64,000 nt of DNA, from contig NZ_JAJJWI010000012.1 in the NCBI RefSeq assembly GCF_020907275.1, positions 98,914-162,913 of the forward strand. Reading direction: 5' to 3'. The notes under the pieces are model-generated. The model had not been told where the DNA came from and did not search any database. It saw only the letters and a program-made list of their open reading frames with translations. The stretch comes from Pontibacter silvestris (GTDB lineage Bacteria > Bacteroidota > Bacteroidia > Cytophagales > Hymenobacteraceae). Positions 36,343 to 44,599 of the stretch are shown here, piece by piece. Every line of letters starts with the position of its first letter. Position 1 is the first letter of the stretch. A program made the position numbers and the translations under genes.

Positions 36343-37212
36343 ATGCCTGATTTTCGTTTTGCTTTTCTTTCCGAAAAAGACATCCCGGAGCTTCATGAGA
36401 CTTTCTTAAATGCCTTTTCTGATTACTTTTTGCCCTTACAGTTAGACAAAGAACAGTTTAAAATTAAAATTAAGCGAGAAAACATAGCGCCTGCTTTTTG
36501 TGCCGCTGCGTTTCATAATGGAGAAATGGCAGGTTTCATACTTACCGGACTGGGTGAATGGAATGGGGATCAGACGGCTTATAATGCCGGCACAGGCGTA
36601 AAACCTGCCTTTAGAGGAAATGCCTTAACAGGCCGCTTGTACAAGTTTTTGCTGCCTAAGCTGCAGAAAGCTGGTGTAGAACAATGCCTGTTGGAGGTGC
36701 TTCAGCAAAATAAGACAGCATTTAAAATTTATGAACATACAGGTTTCCGTATTACCCGTTCACTGGATAGCTTTAGGGCCAAGAAGCAGGACTTGCTATT
36801 ACAAGTAGGACCTCCTGAAGCCATTACTATAACCGTAGCGCTTCAACCTGATTGGCAGACTTACCATTCTTTTTGGGATATAAAGCCTTCGTGGCAGAAT
36901 TCGTTAGCTGCATTTAAGCGTAACCCCGACGCAAAAGTGGTATTGGAGGCACACAATGCAGAGCAGGAGCTGGTAGGTTATATTGCCTTCCTGCCTAAGA
37001 ATGGTTCAGTAGTTCATTTTGCTGTAGATAAAAAGAAAAGAGGTAAAGGTGTTGGTACAGCATTGCTACGTGAGGCTGCAGAACTAACGGAGGGTGCAGC
37101 TTTAATGTTCATTAATGTTGATACTGCAGCTAAAGATTTTATCTTCTACCTGGAACGGTGTAACTTCTCCCGTGTTCTTGTCCAACATGAAATGCTGCTG
37201 CCGTTGGTGTAG
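36343..37212 (+). CDS. GNAT N-acetyltransferase, two-domain
   Basis: A 289-residue protein with two GNAT folds: about residues 1-145 (acetyl-CoA segment VKPAFRGNALTGRLY) and 160-289 (FAVDKKKRGKGVGTALLREA, the Q/RxxGxG/A motif). ATG 36343 is chosen over an in-frame TTG nine codons upstream. Substrate is unknown; tandem GNATs often acetylate amines or amino-acid conjugates. It lies between the broken flippase and the SMR transporter, same direction. Confidence 0.9.
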   Translation: MPDFRFAFLSEKDIPELHETFLNAFSDYFLPLQLDKEQFKIKIKRENIAPAFCAAAFHNGEMAGFILTGLGEWNGDQTAYNAGTGVKPAFRGNALTGRLYKFLLPKLQKAGVEQCLLEVLQQNKTAFKIYEHTGFRITRSLDSFRAKKQDLLLQVGPPEAITITVALQPDWQTYHSFWDIKPSWQNSLAAFKRNPDAKVVLEAHNAEQELVGYIAFLPKNGSVVHFAVDKKKRGKGVGTALLREAAELTEGAALMFINVDTAAKDFIFYLERCNFSRVLVQHEMLLPLV

Positions 37213-37317
37213 GTGCTTTTTAACTCTGAAAAGTGAATTGGAATTTTGGCTGATAGTTCCCATCAAGGGGAGCTTATTGTTTACCTTTGCCTGGTGTAAT
37301 AACTATAATTTAAGCAT

Positions 37318-37647
37318 ATGAATACAGCATGGTTTTACCTGGTATTGGCAGGCCTTTGCGAAATTGGCTGGGCTTTTGGGCTTAAGTACAGTGAAGGATT
37401 CAGTAAAATAGGTGTGAGTATAGTAACAATTGTGGTAATGATTCTAAGCTTCGTGCTGCTTTCACAGGCTATGAAACAGTTACCTTTAGGCACGGCTTAC
37501 GCCATCTGGACAGGAATTGGTGCTGCCGGAACGGCTATATTGGGAATGTTCTTTCTGAATGAGCCAAAAGACCTCATGCGCATTCTCTGCCTGCTGATGA
37601 TAATAGCGGGCGTAGTGGGGCTTAAGTTCTTTTCAGAAACTAATTAG
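37318..37647 (+). CDS. Small multidrug resistance family transporter (SugE/Gdx-like)
   Basis: A 109-residue four-helix SMR protein. The essential membrane glutamate is Glu15 in GLCEIGWAFGLKYSEGFSK, and the sequence around it resembles SugE/Gdx guanidinium exporters more than EmrE. Helix 3 has GTAYAIWTGIGAAG. It should exchange protons for guanidinium or quaternary amines as a dimer. I looked for a guanidine riboswitch in the 100 bases before it and did not see one. Confidence 0.92.
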   Translation: MNTAWFYLVLAGLCEIGWAFGLKYSEGFSKIGVSIVTIVVMILSFVLLSQAMKQLPLGTAYAIWTGIGAAGTAILGMFFLNEPKDLMRILCLLMIIAGVVGLKFFSETN

Positions 37648-37653
37648 AGCTTA

Positions 37654-38478
37654 TTACCAGGAGAAAACTTCTATTAATTTAGGAGTGAAGAGAAACACCT
37701 GCATATCGTTTACTAGCGCGGAAACGTAAGCTTTTTTGGTTGGCAAAGGTATTTGTCGTACTGCTAAAGTATAAAGATTATAAAACTGTAGCTTTCCGTC
37801 TTTTACAAAATACAACTCATCATCTTTAAAACTGATATATTTGAGCCCTGCAAACGGAAGTTTTTTCTTATAGTTTCCGAGGTTATCGAACACATATACA
37901 CCACCATTAAAATCGAGTAAGTAAACCATATTCTGGTACTCCCGGATCATTCGCACATCAAACTGCTCTTTATCCAGAATCAGGTTTAAAGACGTTTCTA
38001 CTGTAAGTGCCCGAGTTTGATTACTAAACTTTTGAAGAGCAAAACTGCTTTCGTCAAAAAGCCAGAAGCCATCGTCAGAAGCTAAAGTAGCTGCTTTGGC
38101 TATTCCTGTATACTCTAAAGCAGACAACTTGATCGCATTGATAGGCCGTAAGAACCTGTCCAGCAGCAGAAGCTCCTGTCGATCCTGATAAAAGAGTAAT
38201 ACTTTCATTGGGTTCCAAGCCTCAATGGCATTAATACGACCACGGGTAGGAGGGGAGAAAGTGTCTAATGGGCGGCCTTGTGGATCTAAACGAAGCAAGT
38301 TGTGTTTGGTGTCTATTGTATAGACATTTCCATTACGATCCTGCGAAACACTGACAGGTGAACCAATGGCAACAGCATGGCTATAGGTTAACTGCACCTG
38401 ATTCTGGGCAAAAGCCTGATTAATCAGCAGCAAAGGTCCTTGTAAAAAGAGTAGTAAAAAGTACAGCTTAGCCTTCAA
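37654..38478 (-). CDS. Secreted beta-propeller-like protein
   Basis: A 274-residue exported protein: signal peptide about residues 1-24 (ending NQAFAQ), then repeats such as GNVYTIDTKHNLLRLDPQGR and DFNGGVYVFDNLGNYKKKL, fitting a six-bladed NHL-type propeller. Function unknown. Its start overlaps the lpxH end by 11 bases, so it is translated as the last gene of the rsfS-ftsH-LUD-lpxH run. Confidence 0.85.
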   Translation of the reverse strand: MKAKLYFLLLFLQGPLLLINQAFAQNQVQLTYSHAVAIGSPVSVSQDRNGNVYTIDTKHNLLRLDPQGRPLDTFSPPTRGRINAIEAWNPMKVLLFYQDRQELLLLDRFLRPINAIKLSALEYTGIAKAATLASDDGFWLFDESSFALQKFSNQTRALTVETSLNLILDKEQFDVRMIREYQNMVYLLDFNGGVYVFDNLGNYKKKLPFAGLKYISFKDDELYFVKDGKLQFYNLYTLAVRQIPLPTKKAYVSALVNDMQVFLFTPKLIEVFSW

Positions 38479-39241
38479 AGGTTTCCAGTTTTAGGGTGTT
38501 ACCATCGTACACGCCATAAGTACAATAAGTGACCCATTCTCCTAAGTTTATATAACGGCTTTTATCTCCAACCGGAAGGTCTAGTGGAAGGTGTCGGTGG
38601 CCAAATACATAATAGTCGTGGTGTTGGCTTGCCTCAACTTCTTTACAGTACTGATACAGCCATTCATCATCACCTAAAAACTGCTCATCCTTTTTAATGT
38701 TACTAATGCGGCTTTTTTGTGACCATCTATTGGCAATACCGATTCCTAAGTTAGGATGCACCCGTGCAAAGAGCCACTGACATAGCTTATTGTTGAACAC
38801 ACGTTTTAATACCTTATAAGTATGGTCCCCGGGGCCAAGGCCATCCCCATGCCCAATATAGAGAGTCTTGTCGCCAATTTTTGTGGAGATAGGATGACGT
38901 TGAATAGGAATATTGAGTTCTTTAGGGAAGTAATCGAACATCCACATGTCATGGTTTCCCGTGAAAAAAAGCACAGAGATACCTGCATCTGTTATTTCTG
39001 CCAGCTTGCCTAAAAGTCTAATATAACCTTTCGGGATGGCATGTTTATACTCAAACCAGAAATCAAATATATCACCTACTATCAGAATTGCCGCAGCATC
39101 TTGTTTTACTTGGTCAAGCCACCGCACAATTTTCAGTTCACGGTTTTTACTGCTTGCAGGATTTGGTGCACCTAAATGGAAATCGGAGGCAAAATATACT
39201 TTCTTACCCGGCTTTAATTCGTTAATGTGGAAGGTCATCAA
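38468..39241 (-). CDS. lpxH: UDP-2,3-diacylglucosamine diphosphatase
   Basis: Hydrolyses UDP-2,3-diacylglucosamine to lipid X in lipid A synthesis; peripheral inner-membrane metallophosphoesterase. The 257-residue protein has SDFHLG (metal Asp20, His22), VGDIFDFWFE, TGNHDMWMF, GHGDGLGPGD and FGHRHLPLD, the full set of dimetal motifs. It starts inside the LUD gene (20-base overlap). A second ATG immediately follows the first. Confidence 0.93.
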   Translation of the reverse strand: MMTFHINELKPGKKVYFASDFHLGAPNPASSKNRELKIVRWLDQVKQDAAAILIVGDIFDFWFEYKHAIPKGYIRLLGKLAEITDAGISVLFFTGNHDMWMFDYFPKELNIPIQRHPISTKIGDKTLYIGHGDGLGPGDHTYKVLKRVFNNKLCQWLFARVHPNLGIGIANRWSQKSRISNIKKDEQFLGDDEWLYQYCKEVEASQHHDYYVFGHRHLPLDLPVGDKSRYINLGEWVTYCTYGVYDGNTLKLETFEG

Positions 39242-39875
39242 TCAGAAAAAGTACTAACTGTTTTGGCCCATGGGCACCCATTACTAATGTTTTTTCTATG
39301 TCGGCGGTGCGACTTGGCCCACTAACGAGCGAAACCATAGAAGGGAAATTTTCTTTATACCTGTTACGGACTTTCTGGAGCCCATCTTTGATGTCTGGCA
39401 CTAACTGGCTGGCTTTTGCTACCACTAAATGTACAGCAGGATAAACACTAAGCCTGCGCCCTCCGGCATTGGCGGAACTAACTAAAATACTGCCTGTACG
39501 GGTAATAAGTGCTTCACAGGTGGTTAAAGCTGCCTCTGCATTTTGAACGAAGTTTTCTTCGCCTCCAGCAAAGTCTATACCTGCATGATACAGAATAGTC
39601 TGCAAGTTAGGCTCCCATACAAAAAAGTGCTGGATGTTTTGTTCTTTTTTGAAAGCGTAAAGTTGGTCAAAAAAGTCTTCCTCGTTCTCACAATAAAGAA
39701 AAGTACCACTGTTGCGAACAAAAGCTTCTGCAAAAATAACAGATAAGTCTTCTATATCTATCGGTGGGTGAAGTGGTGAGGTAAAATCAGGGGTAGGAGG
39801 CAGAAAAGGCGCTGACTTAGCCAGCGCCTCTCTAACTCTTCTTAAAACTATTTCTTTTGATTTAGCTTCGTACAT
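39222..39875 (-). CDS. LUD domain protein (LutC/YkgG-like)
   Basis: A 217-residue LUD-domain protein. The fold is clear from EALITRTGSILVSSANAGGR and SLVSGPSRTADIEKTLVMGA, the strands and loop shared with LutC, which takes part in lactate oxidation with LutA and LutB. Those partners are absent here. A stand-alone LUD gene next to ftsH is, from memory, common in Cytophagales, and its role there is not known. Starts 12 bases after ftsH. Confidence 0.88.
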   Translation of the reverse strand: MYEAKSKEIVLRRVREALAKSAPFLPPTPDFTSPLHPPIDIEDLSVIFAEAFVRNSGTFLYCENEEDFFDQLYAFKKEQNIQHFFVWEPNLQTILYHAGIDFAGGEENFVQNAEAALTTCEALITRTGSILVSSANAGGRRLSVYPAVHLVVAKASQLVPDIKDGLQKVRNRYKENFPSMVSLVSGPSRTADIEKTLVMGAHGPKQLVLFLIDDLPH

Positions 39876-39887
39876 GCCTGTTTTTTA

Positions 39888-42011
39888 TCAAGCTATTCTA
39901 GAATTGGGCGAATCATTTTGTTGAGACGGAGTTCCGTTATCTAATGGCGTACCAGGTACACTACCTTCGTTCTGCTCCGGATGGTTTGTTAACCCACGTT
40001 CTTGTGGATGTTGCTGCCCAACCTCGCTTTTTGTCTGGCTGCGATCGGTGCCAGAGGTGTGGGCCTGGTATGTTGTTTGCTTATCAAACGGACGCTTACC
40101 AACCAACCTCTCTAAGTCGCTCTGGAACAAGATTTCTTTTTCAAGCAGCTCCTGAGCTACAACCTCCAATTCTCTGTTTTTATCTAATAACAGTTGTTTT
40201 GTTCTGTTGTAAGCAGCGTCAATAATACTTCTTACTTCAATGTCTATTGTTTCAGCAGTTGCTTCAGAGTATGGCTTATTGAACGAGTATTCCGAGTTCT
40301 GCTTCGAGTCGTAGAACGATACATTCCCTATTTTTGCGTTCATACCATACATGGTTACAATGCTGTAAGCCATTTTGGTAATTCGCTCCAGGTCACTCAG
40401 AGCACCGGTGGAAATTTTTCCGAAAACAATCTCTTCAGCAGCACGGCCACCAAGTGCCATACACATTTCGTCAATCAACTGCTCTGTGGTATATAGGAAC
40501 TGCTCTTTTGGTAGATACTGTGCATAACCCAGCGCAGCAACACCACGTGGAACTATACTTACCTTCACCAACGGGTCAGCGTGCTCCAGGAACCAGCCTG
40601 CAATGGCATGGCCAGCCTCATGATAAGCAACAATCTTCTTCTCATCAGGAGATATGATCTTGTTCTTTTTCTCCAAGCCTCCTATCACACGGTCAACAGC
40701 GTCGTTAAAGTCCTGCTGATCCACTGCCTTTTTGTTACGTCGGGCTGCTATAAGAGCTGCTTCGTTACAAACGTTGGCTATCTCTGCACCGGCAAAACCA
40801 GGAGTCTGAGCTGCTAACTTTTTAGCATCTACGTCTGGAGCCAGTGTAATAGGGCCTAAGTGTACTTTAAATATTTCTGTACGGCCATTAATGTCTGGCT
40901 TATCAATGCTAATCTGACGGTCGAAACGTCCCGGGCGTAGTAACGCAGAGTCCAGCGTGTCAGGGCGGTTAGTAGCTGCCAGTATAATTACACCTGAATC
41001 AGTCCCGAAACCATCCATTTCTACTAAAAGTGAGTTCAATGTATTCTCACGCTCATCGTTACCTCCAGGTGTCTGACCACGACTACGGTGACGGCCAATG
41101 GCATCAATCTCATCTATAAAGATGATACACGGTGCTTTGGCTTTTGCCTGTTTAAACAGGTCACGCACACGGGCAGCACCAACACCAACGAACATCTCTA
41201 CGAAGTCTGAGCCAGAAAGCGAGAAGAAAGGAACATCTGCTTCTCCGGCTACGGCTTTTGCCAACAAAGTTTTACCTGTTCCAGGAGGGCCTACCAGTAG
41301 CGCACCTTTAGGTATTTTACCTCCTAGAATGGTGAACTTACCTGGGTTTTTCAGGAATTCTACTACCTCCTGAACTTCTTCTTTTGCTTCTTCAAGGCCT
41401 GCTACATCTTTAAATGTAATTTTAACCTTGTTTTCTGCGTCAAAGAGAGCTGCTTTAGACTTTCCGATATTGAAAATCTGACCACCTGTTCCTCCGGATG
41501 TCATACGGCGCATCAGGAACCAGAAACCGAACAGTAACAGTATCAGGAATCCCCATTGCAGGAAGAAATCAGCCAGACCTGTACGGGTAGTTACATCATA
41601 AGGTACACGTTGGTCGCGTGGTACGTCAGCCTGAAGCTGATCTAAGTCTTCTTTGAATATTTCCGGTGAAATAATCTGGAAGTGGTAATGCGGACCTTGA
41701 TCCATAGAAAAAGCACCACGATCAGATAGTTCTGCTTTGTACTTTTCGTTTTGAAGCGCCTCTTCTTTTAGATACACTTCAACCAGTTTGTCATTTACAA
41801 TTGTCAGCTTTCTTACATCTCCGCTGATCAGCATCTCCTCAAAATCCTGCTGTGTAGTTTCTACAGAGGAGTTGCTTTTGTTTAAATAGGTTAGTCCGAA
41901 GATAAGTAAGATCAAGACGGCCAGCATCCACAGCTGCATCGTTGGGCGTGGAGGCGTGTTCGGGATCATAGGCTTTCTCTTCTTATTCCCTTTATTATTC
42001 TTTTCTGCCAT
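39888..42011 (-). CDS. ftsH: ATP-dependent zinc metalloprotease FtsH
   Basis: Membrane AAA+ protease that removes misfolded membrane proteins and regulators. The 707-residue protein has two membrane segments (about 27-45 and 150-168), Walker A GPPGTGKT near 240, Walker B with [11 protein letters not shown], second region of homology [20 protein letters not shown], and the zinc site HEAGH near 466. A Gln/Ser/Pro-rich tail follows residue 640. Second gene of a five-gene leftward run. Confidence 0.98.
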   Translation of the reverse strand: MAEKNNKGNKKRKPMIPNTPPRPTMQLWMLAVLILLIFGLTYLNKSNSSVETTQQDFEEMLISGDVRKLTIVNDKLVEVYLKEEALQNEKYKAELSDRGAFSMDQGPHYHFQIISPEIFKEDLDQLQADVPRDQRVPYDVTTRTGLADFFLQWGFLILLLFGFWFLMRRMTSGGTGGQIFNIGKSKAALFDAENKVKITFKDVAGLEEAKEEVQEVVEFLKNPGKFTILGGKIPKGALLVGPPGTGKTLLAKAVAGEADVPFFSLSGSDFVEMFVGVGAARVRDLFKQAKAKAPCIIFIDEIDAIGRHRSRGQTPGGNDERENTLNSLLVEMDGFGTDSGVIILAATNRPDTLDSALLRPGRFDRQISIDKPDINGRTEIFKVHLGPITLAPDVDAKKLAAQTPGFAGAEIANVCNEAALIAARRNKKAVDQQDFNDAVDRVIGGLEKKNKIISPDEKKIVAYHEAGHAIAGWFLEHADPLVKVSIVPRGVAALGYAQYLPKEQFLYTTEQLIDEMCMALGGRAAEEIVFGKISTGALSDLERITKMAYSIVTMYGMNAKIGNVSFYDSKQNSEYSFNKPYSEATAETIDIEVRSIIDAAYNRTKQLLLDKNRELEVVAQELLEKEILFQSDLERLVGKRPFDKQTTYQAHTSGTDRSQTKSEVGQQHPQERGLTNHPEQNEGSVPGTPLDNGTPSQQNDSPNSRIA

Positions 42012-42076
42012 GAATGTTTAATTACAAGATATATGAAATAGCGGTGCCCCTAAGTTTACGGGAAACCGAAATTAAG

Positions 42077-42451
42077 TTAGACAGATTCTATGTGTTTTAT
42101 GCTGGCATCGCCCCAAAGTTCTTCCAATGCATAAAACTCACGTTTGTCTTTCAAAAAGATATGCGCTACTACGTCTACATAATCTAACAAAACCCACTCC
42201 TTATTGGTGCGGCCTTCACTTTGCCACGGATTTTGCTGTGTTGCCTTGAACACTTCTTCCTCAATGGAAGTTGCGATGGCGTCAAGTTGTGTGTCGGAGT
42301 TTGCAGACGCTATTACGAAGTAATCAGATACGGCGTTTTTAAGCGATTTAAGGTTAATAACGACAATATCAGTGGCTTTCCTCTCCTGCATACCTTTTAT
42401 AACGTAATCTGCCAATATGTCTGAGTTAGCTTCAACCTTAGTTTCTTTCAT
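42077..42451 (-). CDS. rsfS: Ribosome silencing factor RsfS
   Basis: A 124-residue RsfS/Iojap protein that binds L14 and blocks subunit joining in starvation. Hallmarks are KATDIVVINL, the DYFVIASANSDTQLDAIA strand-helix, and WVLLDYVDVVAHIFLKDKRE. Length is standard. It leads the run with ftsH and is divergent from birA. Confidence 0.96.
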   Translation of the reverse strand: MKETKVEANSDILADYVIKGMQERKATDIVVINLKSLKNAVSDYFVIASANSDTQLDAIATSIEEEVFKATQQNPWQSEGRTNKEWVLLDYVDVVAHIFLKDKREFYALEELWGDASIKHIESV

Positions 42452-42474
42452 TTGTGTTACTTAATTTTGATGTA

Positions 42475-42482
42475 CAAAAGTA
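42475..42482 (-). promoter_or_regulatory. Candidate -7 element for rsfS-ftsH
   Basis: TACTTTTG on the leftward strand, 23 bases before the rsfS start, matches TAnnTTTG. No -33 box is clear. Confidence 0.4.
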
Positions 42483-42501
42483 CTAATTCTGTTTAAATTA
42501 T

Positions 42502-43251
42502 ATGATGCCTGATACGCTGTTTATGGGCCAGCAGCAAATTTTTCTGCCAGTTTGTGAATCCACTAACTCTGAGGCTCAACAGCTACTTAACAAAAATGAG
42601 GCCACAGAGGGTTGTACCATAGTAACGGCTAAACAAACCCGCGGGAGAGGCCAGCGAGGCAACTCCTGGGAGGCTGAACCGGGAAAAAATATTACGCTAT
42701 CTGTTATTCTGTCACCATCATTCCTGCCTGTCAGATACCAGTTTCATCTCAATATGGCTGTTTCCCTGGGTGTTCTAGACTTACTACATGAGCAGGGCTT
42801 AAAACAGGCACAAGTAAAGTGGCCAAACGATTTGTACTTTGAAGATAAGAAACTTGGAGGAATTCTGATAGAAAATACCATAAATAGCTATTCTTTACAA
42901 CACAGTATTGTTGGTATTGGTTTAAATGTGAACCAGTTAGTGTTTAAAAATAATACAGCTACTTCTTTGGCTCTTGCCCTGGGGCATAACCTTGATGTGG
43001 ATGTACTTATAAAAAGGCTGCTTGAGTTGCTGGAAAAACGTTACCTGGAGTTACGAAGCGGTAAAGTTGCGAAGTTGAAGTATGAGTACCTACAGGTGCT
43101 TTTCCGTTACCAGGAACAGCATTTTTTTATGGTTGATGGTCATAAAGTGCAAGGGCAAATTTTGGGTGTTGCCGAAGACGGGCGCTTAGCCTTAGAGATA
43201 AATAAGGGACTACGGTATTTTTCTTTTAAGGAAATAGCTTATATTATTTAG
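42502..43251 (+). CDS. birA: Biotin--[acetyl-CoA-carboxylase] ligase
   Basis: Attaches biotin to carrier lysines. The 249-residue protein has ESTNSEAQ, GRGQRGNSW (about residues 48-56, biotinyl-AMP loop), VKWPNDLYFEDKKLGGILIE and GIGLNVNQ. It lacks the N-terminal DNA-binding domain of E. coli BirA, so it is a group I ligase with no repressor role. Start could be either of two adjacent ATGs. Confidence 0.94.
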   Translation: MMPDTLFMGQQQIFLPVCESTNSEAQQLLNKNEATEGCTIVTAKQTRGRGQRGNSWEAEPGKNITLSVILSPSFLPVRYQFHLNMAVSLGVLDLLHEQGLKQAQVKWPNDLYFEDKKLGGILIENTINSYSLQHSIVGIGLNVNQLVFKNNTATSLALALGHNLDVDVLIKRLLELLEKRYLELRSGKVAKLKYEYLQVLFRYQEQHFFMVDGHKVQGQILGVAEDGRLALEINKGLRYFSFKEIAYII

Positions 43252-43813
43252 CTCTGCTTGTGGCTGTTTCCCCATTCATGAAACTATAAGCTGTATTTTG
43301 TTTAAGAAATTTGGATAGTCTGTAAGTAAGCCTGTCGTTTATTCTTTAGTGAAAGTGTGTTGAAAATGTTTACTTGTATGGGGTTGTACTTTAAACACAT
43401 TATCTTCTATATTTACTTTTACACTGATAATTCTTAATAAAGTATAATTCCTCTTGTAACCGGATGATCAATAATAAATCATTTTTTAATCTTTTTCAGT
43501 GCAAACACAACTGTTTGTATGCTATATAGGGTCTAAGCTTAATATCTGGAGGTGTTTTTAAAGTGCTTTTGCTTAAAAGGAAGTTTAAAAAGGGTTTAAT
43601 TGAACAAAGTAGCCGTGAAGTGCATCATGCTTGAAATTCTCTAAATATAAAGTTTATAAAATATCTTTTATAAGCGGGTGTATACGGCACAGAAATTGCT
43701 ATTGAAAGCCTTGAATAACTTTACTTAGTAGGTAAGTGAGTAGTTACCGAACAGCTATAACGCAAAAAATATTAATTTTATATAAATAATATTTACAATT
43801 ACTGCTTTTTGTC
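43252..43813. other. Long intergenic region, no gene recognised
   Basis: About 560 AT-rich bases between birA and the small T9SS cargo gene. I see no reading frame, tRNA or strong hairpin; the last bases hold the candidate promoter. Confidence 0.5.
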
Positions 43814-43821
43814 TATCTTTG
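43814..43821 (+). promoter_or_regulatory. Candidate -7 element for the T9SS cargo gene
   Basis: TATCTTTG, 45 bases before the start codon, matches TAnnTTTG. The upstream -33 position is T-rich but without a clear TTG. Confidence 0.4.
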
Positions 43822-43866
43822 ATAGATGAAAAAAGTGTAGTTTAGCTTAGAAAAGAGGCACTAAAT

Positions 43867-44478
43867 ATGAAAAATTTTACAAAGCTGTTTTTAGTTGCTA
43901 CGCTCTTATGTTCGCAATTTCTTGGTTTTGCTGCTGATGTTCATAGCAACAAAATTAACCGTGAAGATAAAAAGGGTGTCGCTCCTGTATATAAAGGTGG
44001 ATCAACATTATGGAAATTAATGTTGGATAATAATTCACCACTGTCTTTATCTGCTCAAAATTCACGTCCTGCTTTTGTTGCGAACGACGCAGAACATACC
44101 TGTTCTAAAATTTATGCGTCTGCTGTAAGCCAGGTTTTCCATGTAAAGGAGAGCAGCAGTACTGGCAAAAGTATGTATACGACAGTTTCTATGGCGGCTT
44201 TTGCCCCTGGTAACGAGATAAAGTCACCTTCTATAAATGCTTATCCTAATCCATCGCGTGGTATAACCAAGTTGTCGTTAAAGCTTCCGGGCAATGATAA
44301 TTATAAGATTCGTGTGTCTAATACGATAGGTAGAGTAGTTTATACGCAAGAGGTATCTAACTATGAGTCTACTGCTGTCGATTTGGATATGCGAAGCTTA
44401 CCGTCAGGAATATATTTCTATAGCCTTTTGGTGAATGATAAAACAGTTGAGACCAAACGACTTGTACTTCAGAAGTAA
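43867..44478 (+). CDS. Small secreted protein with T9SS type A sorting domain
   Basis: A 203-residue exported protein: signal peptide (about 1-23, ending FLGFAAD), about 90 residues with no recognised domain, and a C-terminal Por-secretion domain from about residue 122 (NAYPNPSRGITKLSL to LPSGIYFYSLLVNDKTVETK). That domain directs transport through the type IX system and surface attachment. The cargo part is short and featureless, so it may be a structural or adhesive peptide. A terminator follows at 44501-44528. Confidence 0.9.
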   Translation: MKNFTKLFLVATLLCSQFLGFAADVHSNKINREDKKGVAPVYKGGSTLWKLMLDNNSPLSLSAQNSRPAFVANDAEHTCSKIYASAVSQVFHVKESSSTGKSMYTTVSMAAFAPGNEIKSPSINAYPNPSRGITKLSLKLPGNDNYKIRVSNTIGRVVYTQEVSNYESTAVDLDMRSLPSGIYFYSLLVNDKTVETKRLVLQK

Positions 44479-44500
44479 ACTTTTTATTTAATTTAAAGTG

Positions 44501-44528
44501 AAAAGCCGGCCTAATGGTCGGCTTTTTT
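44501..44528 (+). terminator. Rho-independent terminator after the T9SS cargo gene
   Basis: AAAAGCCGGCC (44501-44511), loop TAAT, GGTCGGCTTTTTT. Confidence 0.9.
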
Positions 44529-44599
44529 ATTATTATCTCATAAAATTAGACAGCCGCTTTACATTATTTATTATTTTCGGGGCTGAATCAATAATAGTT

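Noticed and set aside
37213..37317. Possible guanidine riboswitch before the SugE-like transporter
   Set aside because: No paired ACGR-loop hairpins or ykkC-type core seen in this stretch.
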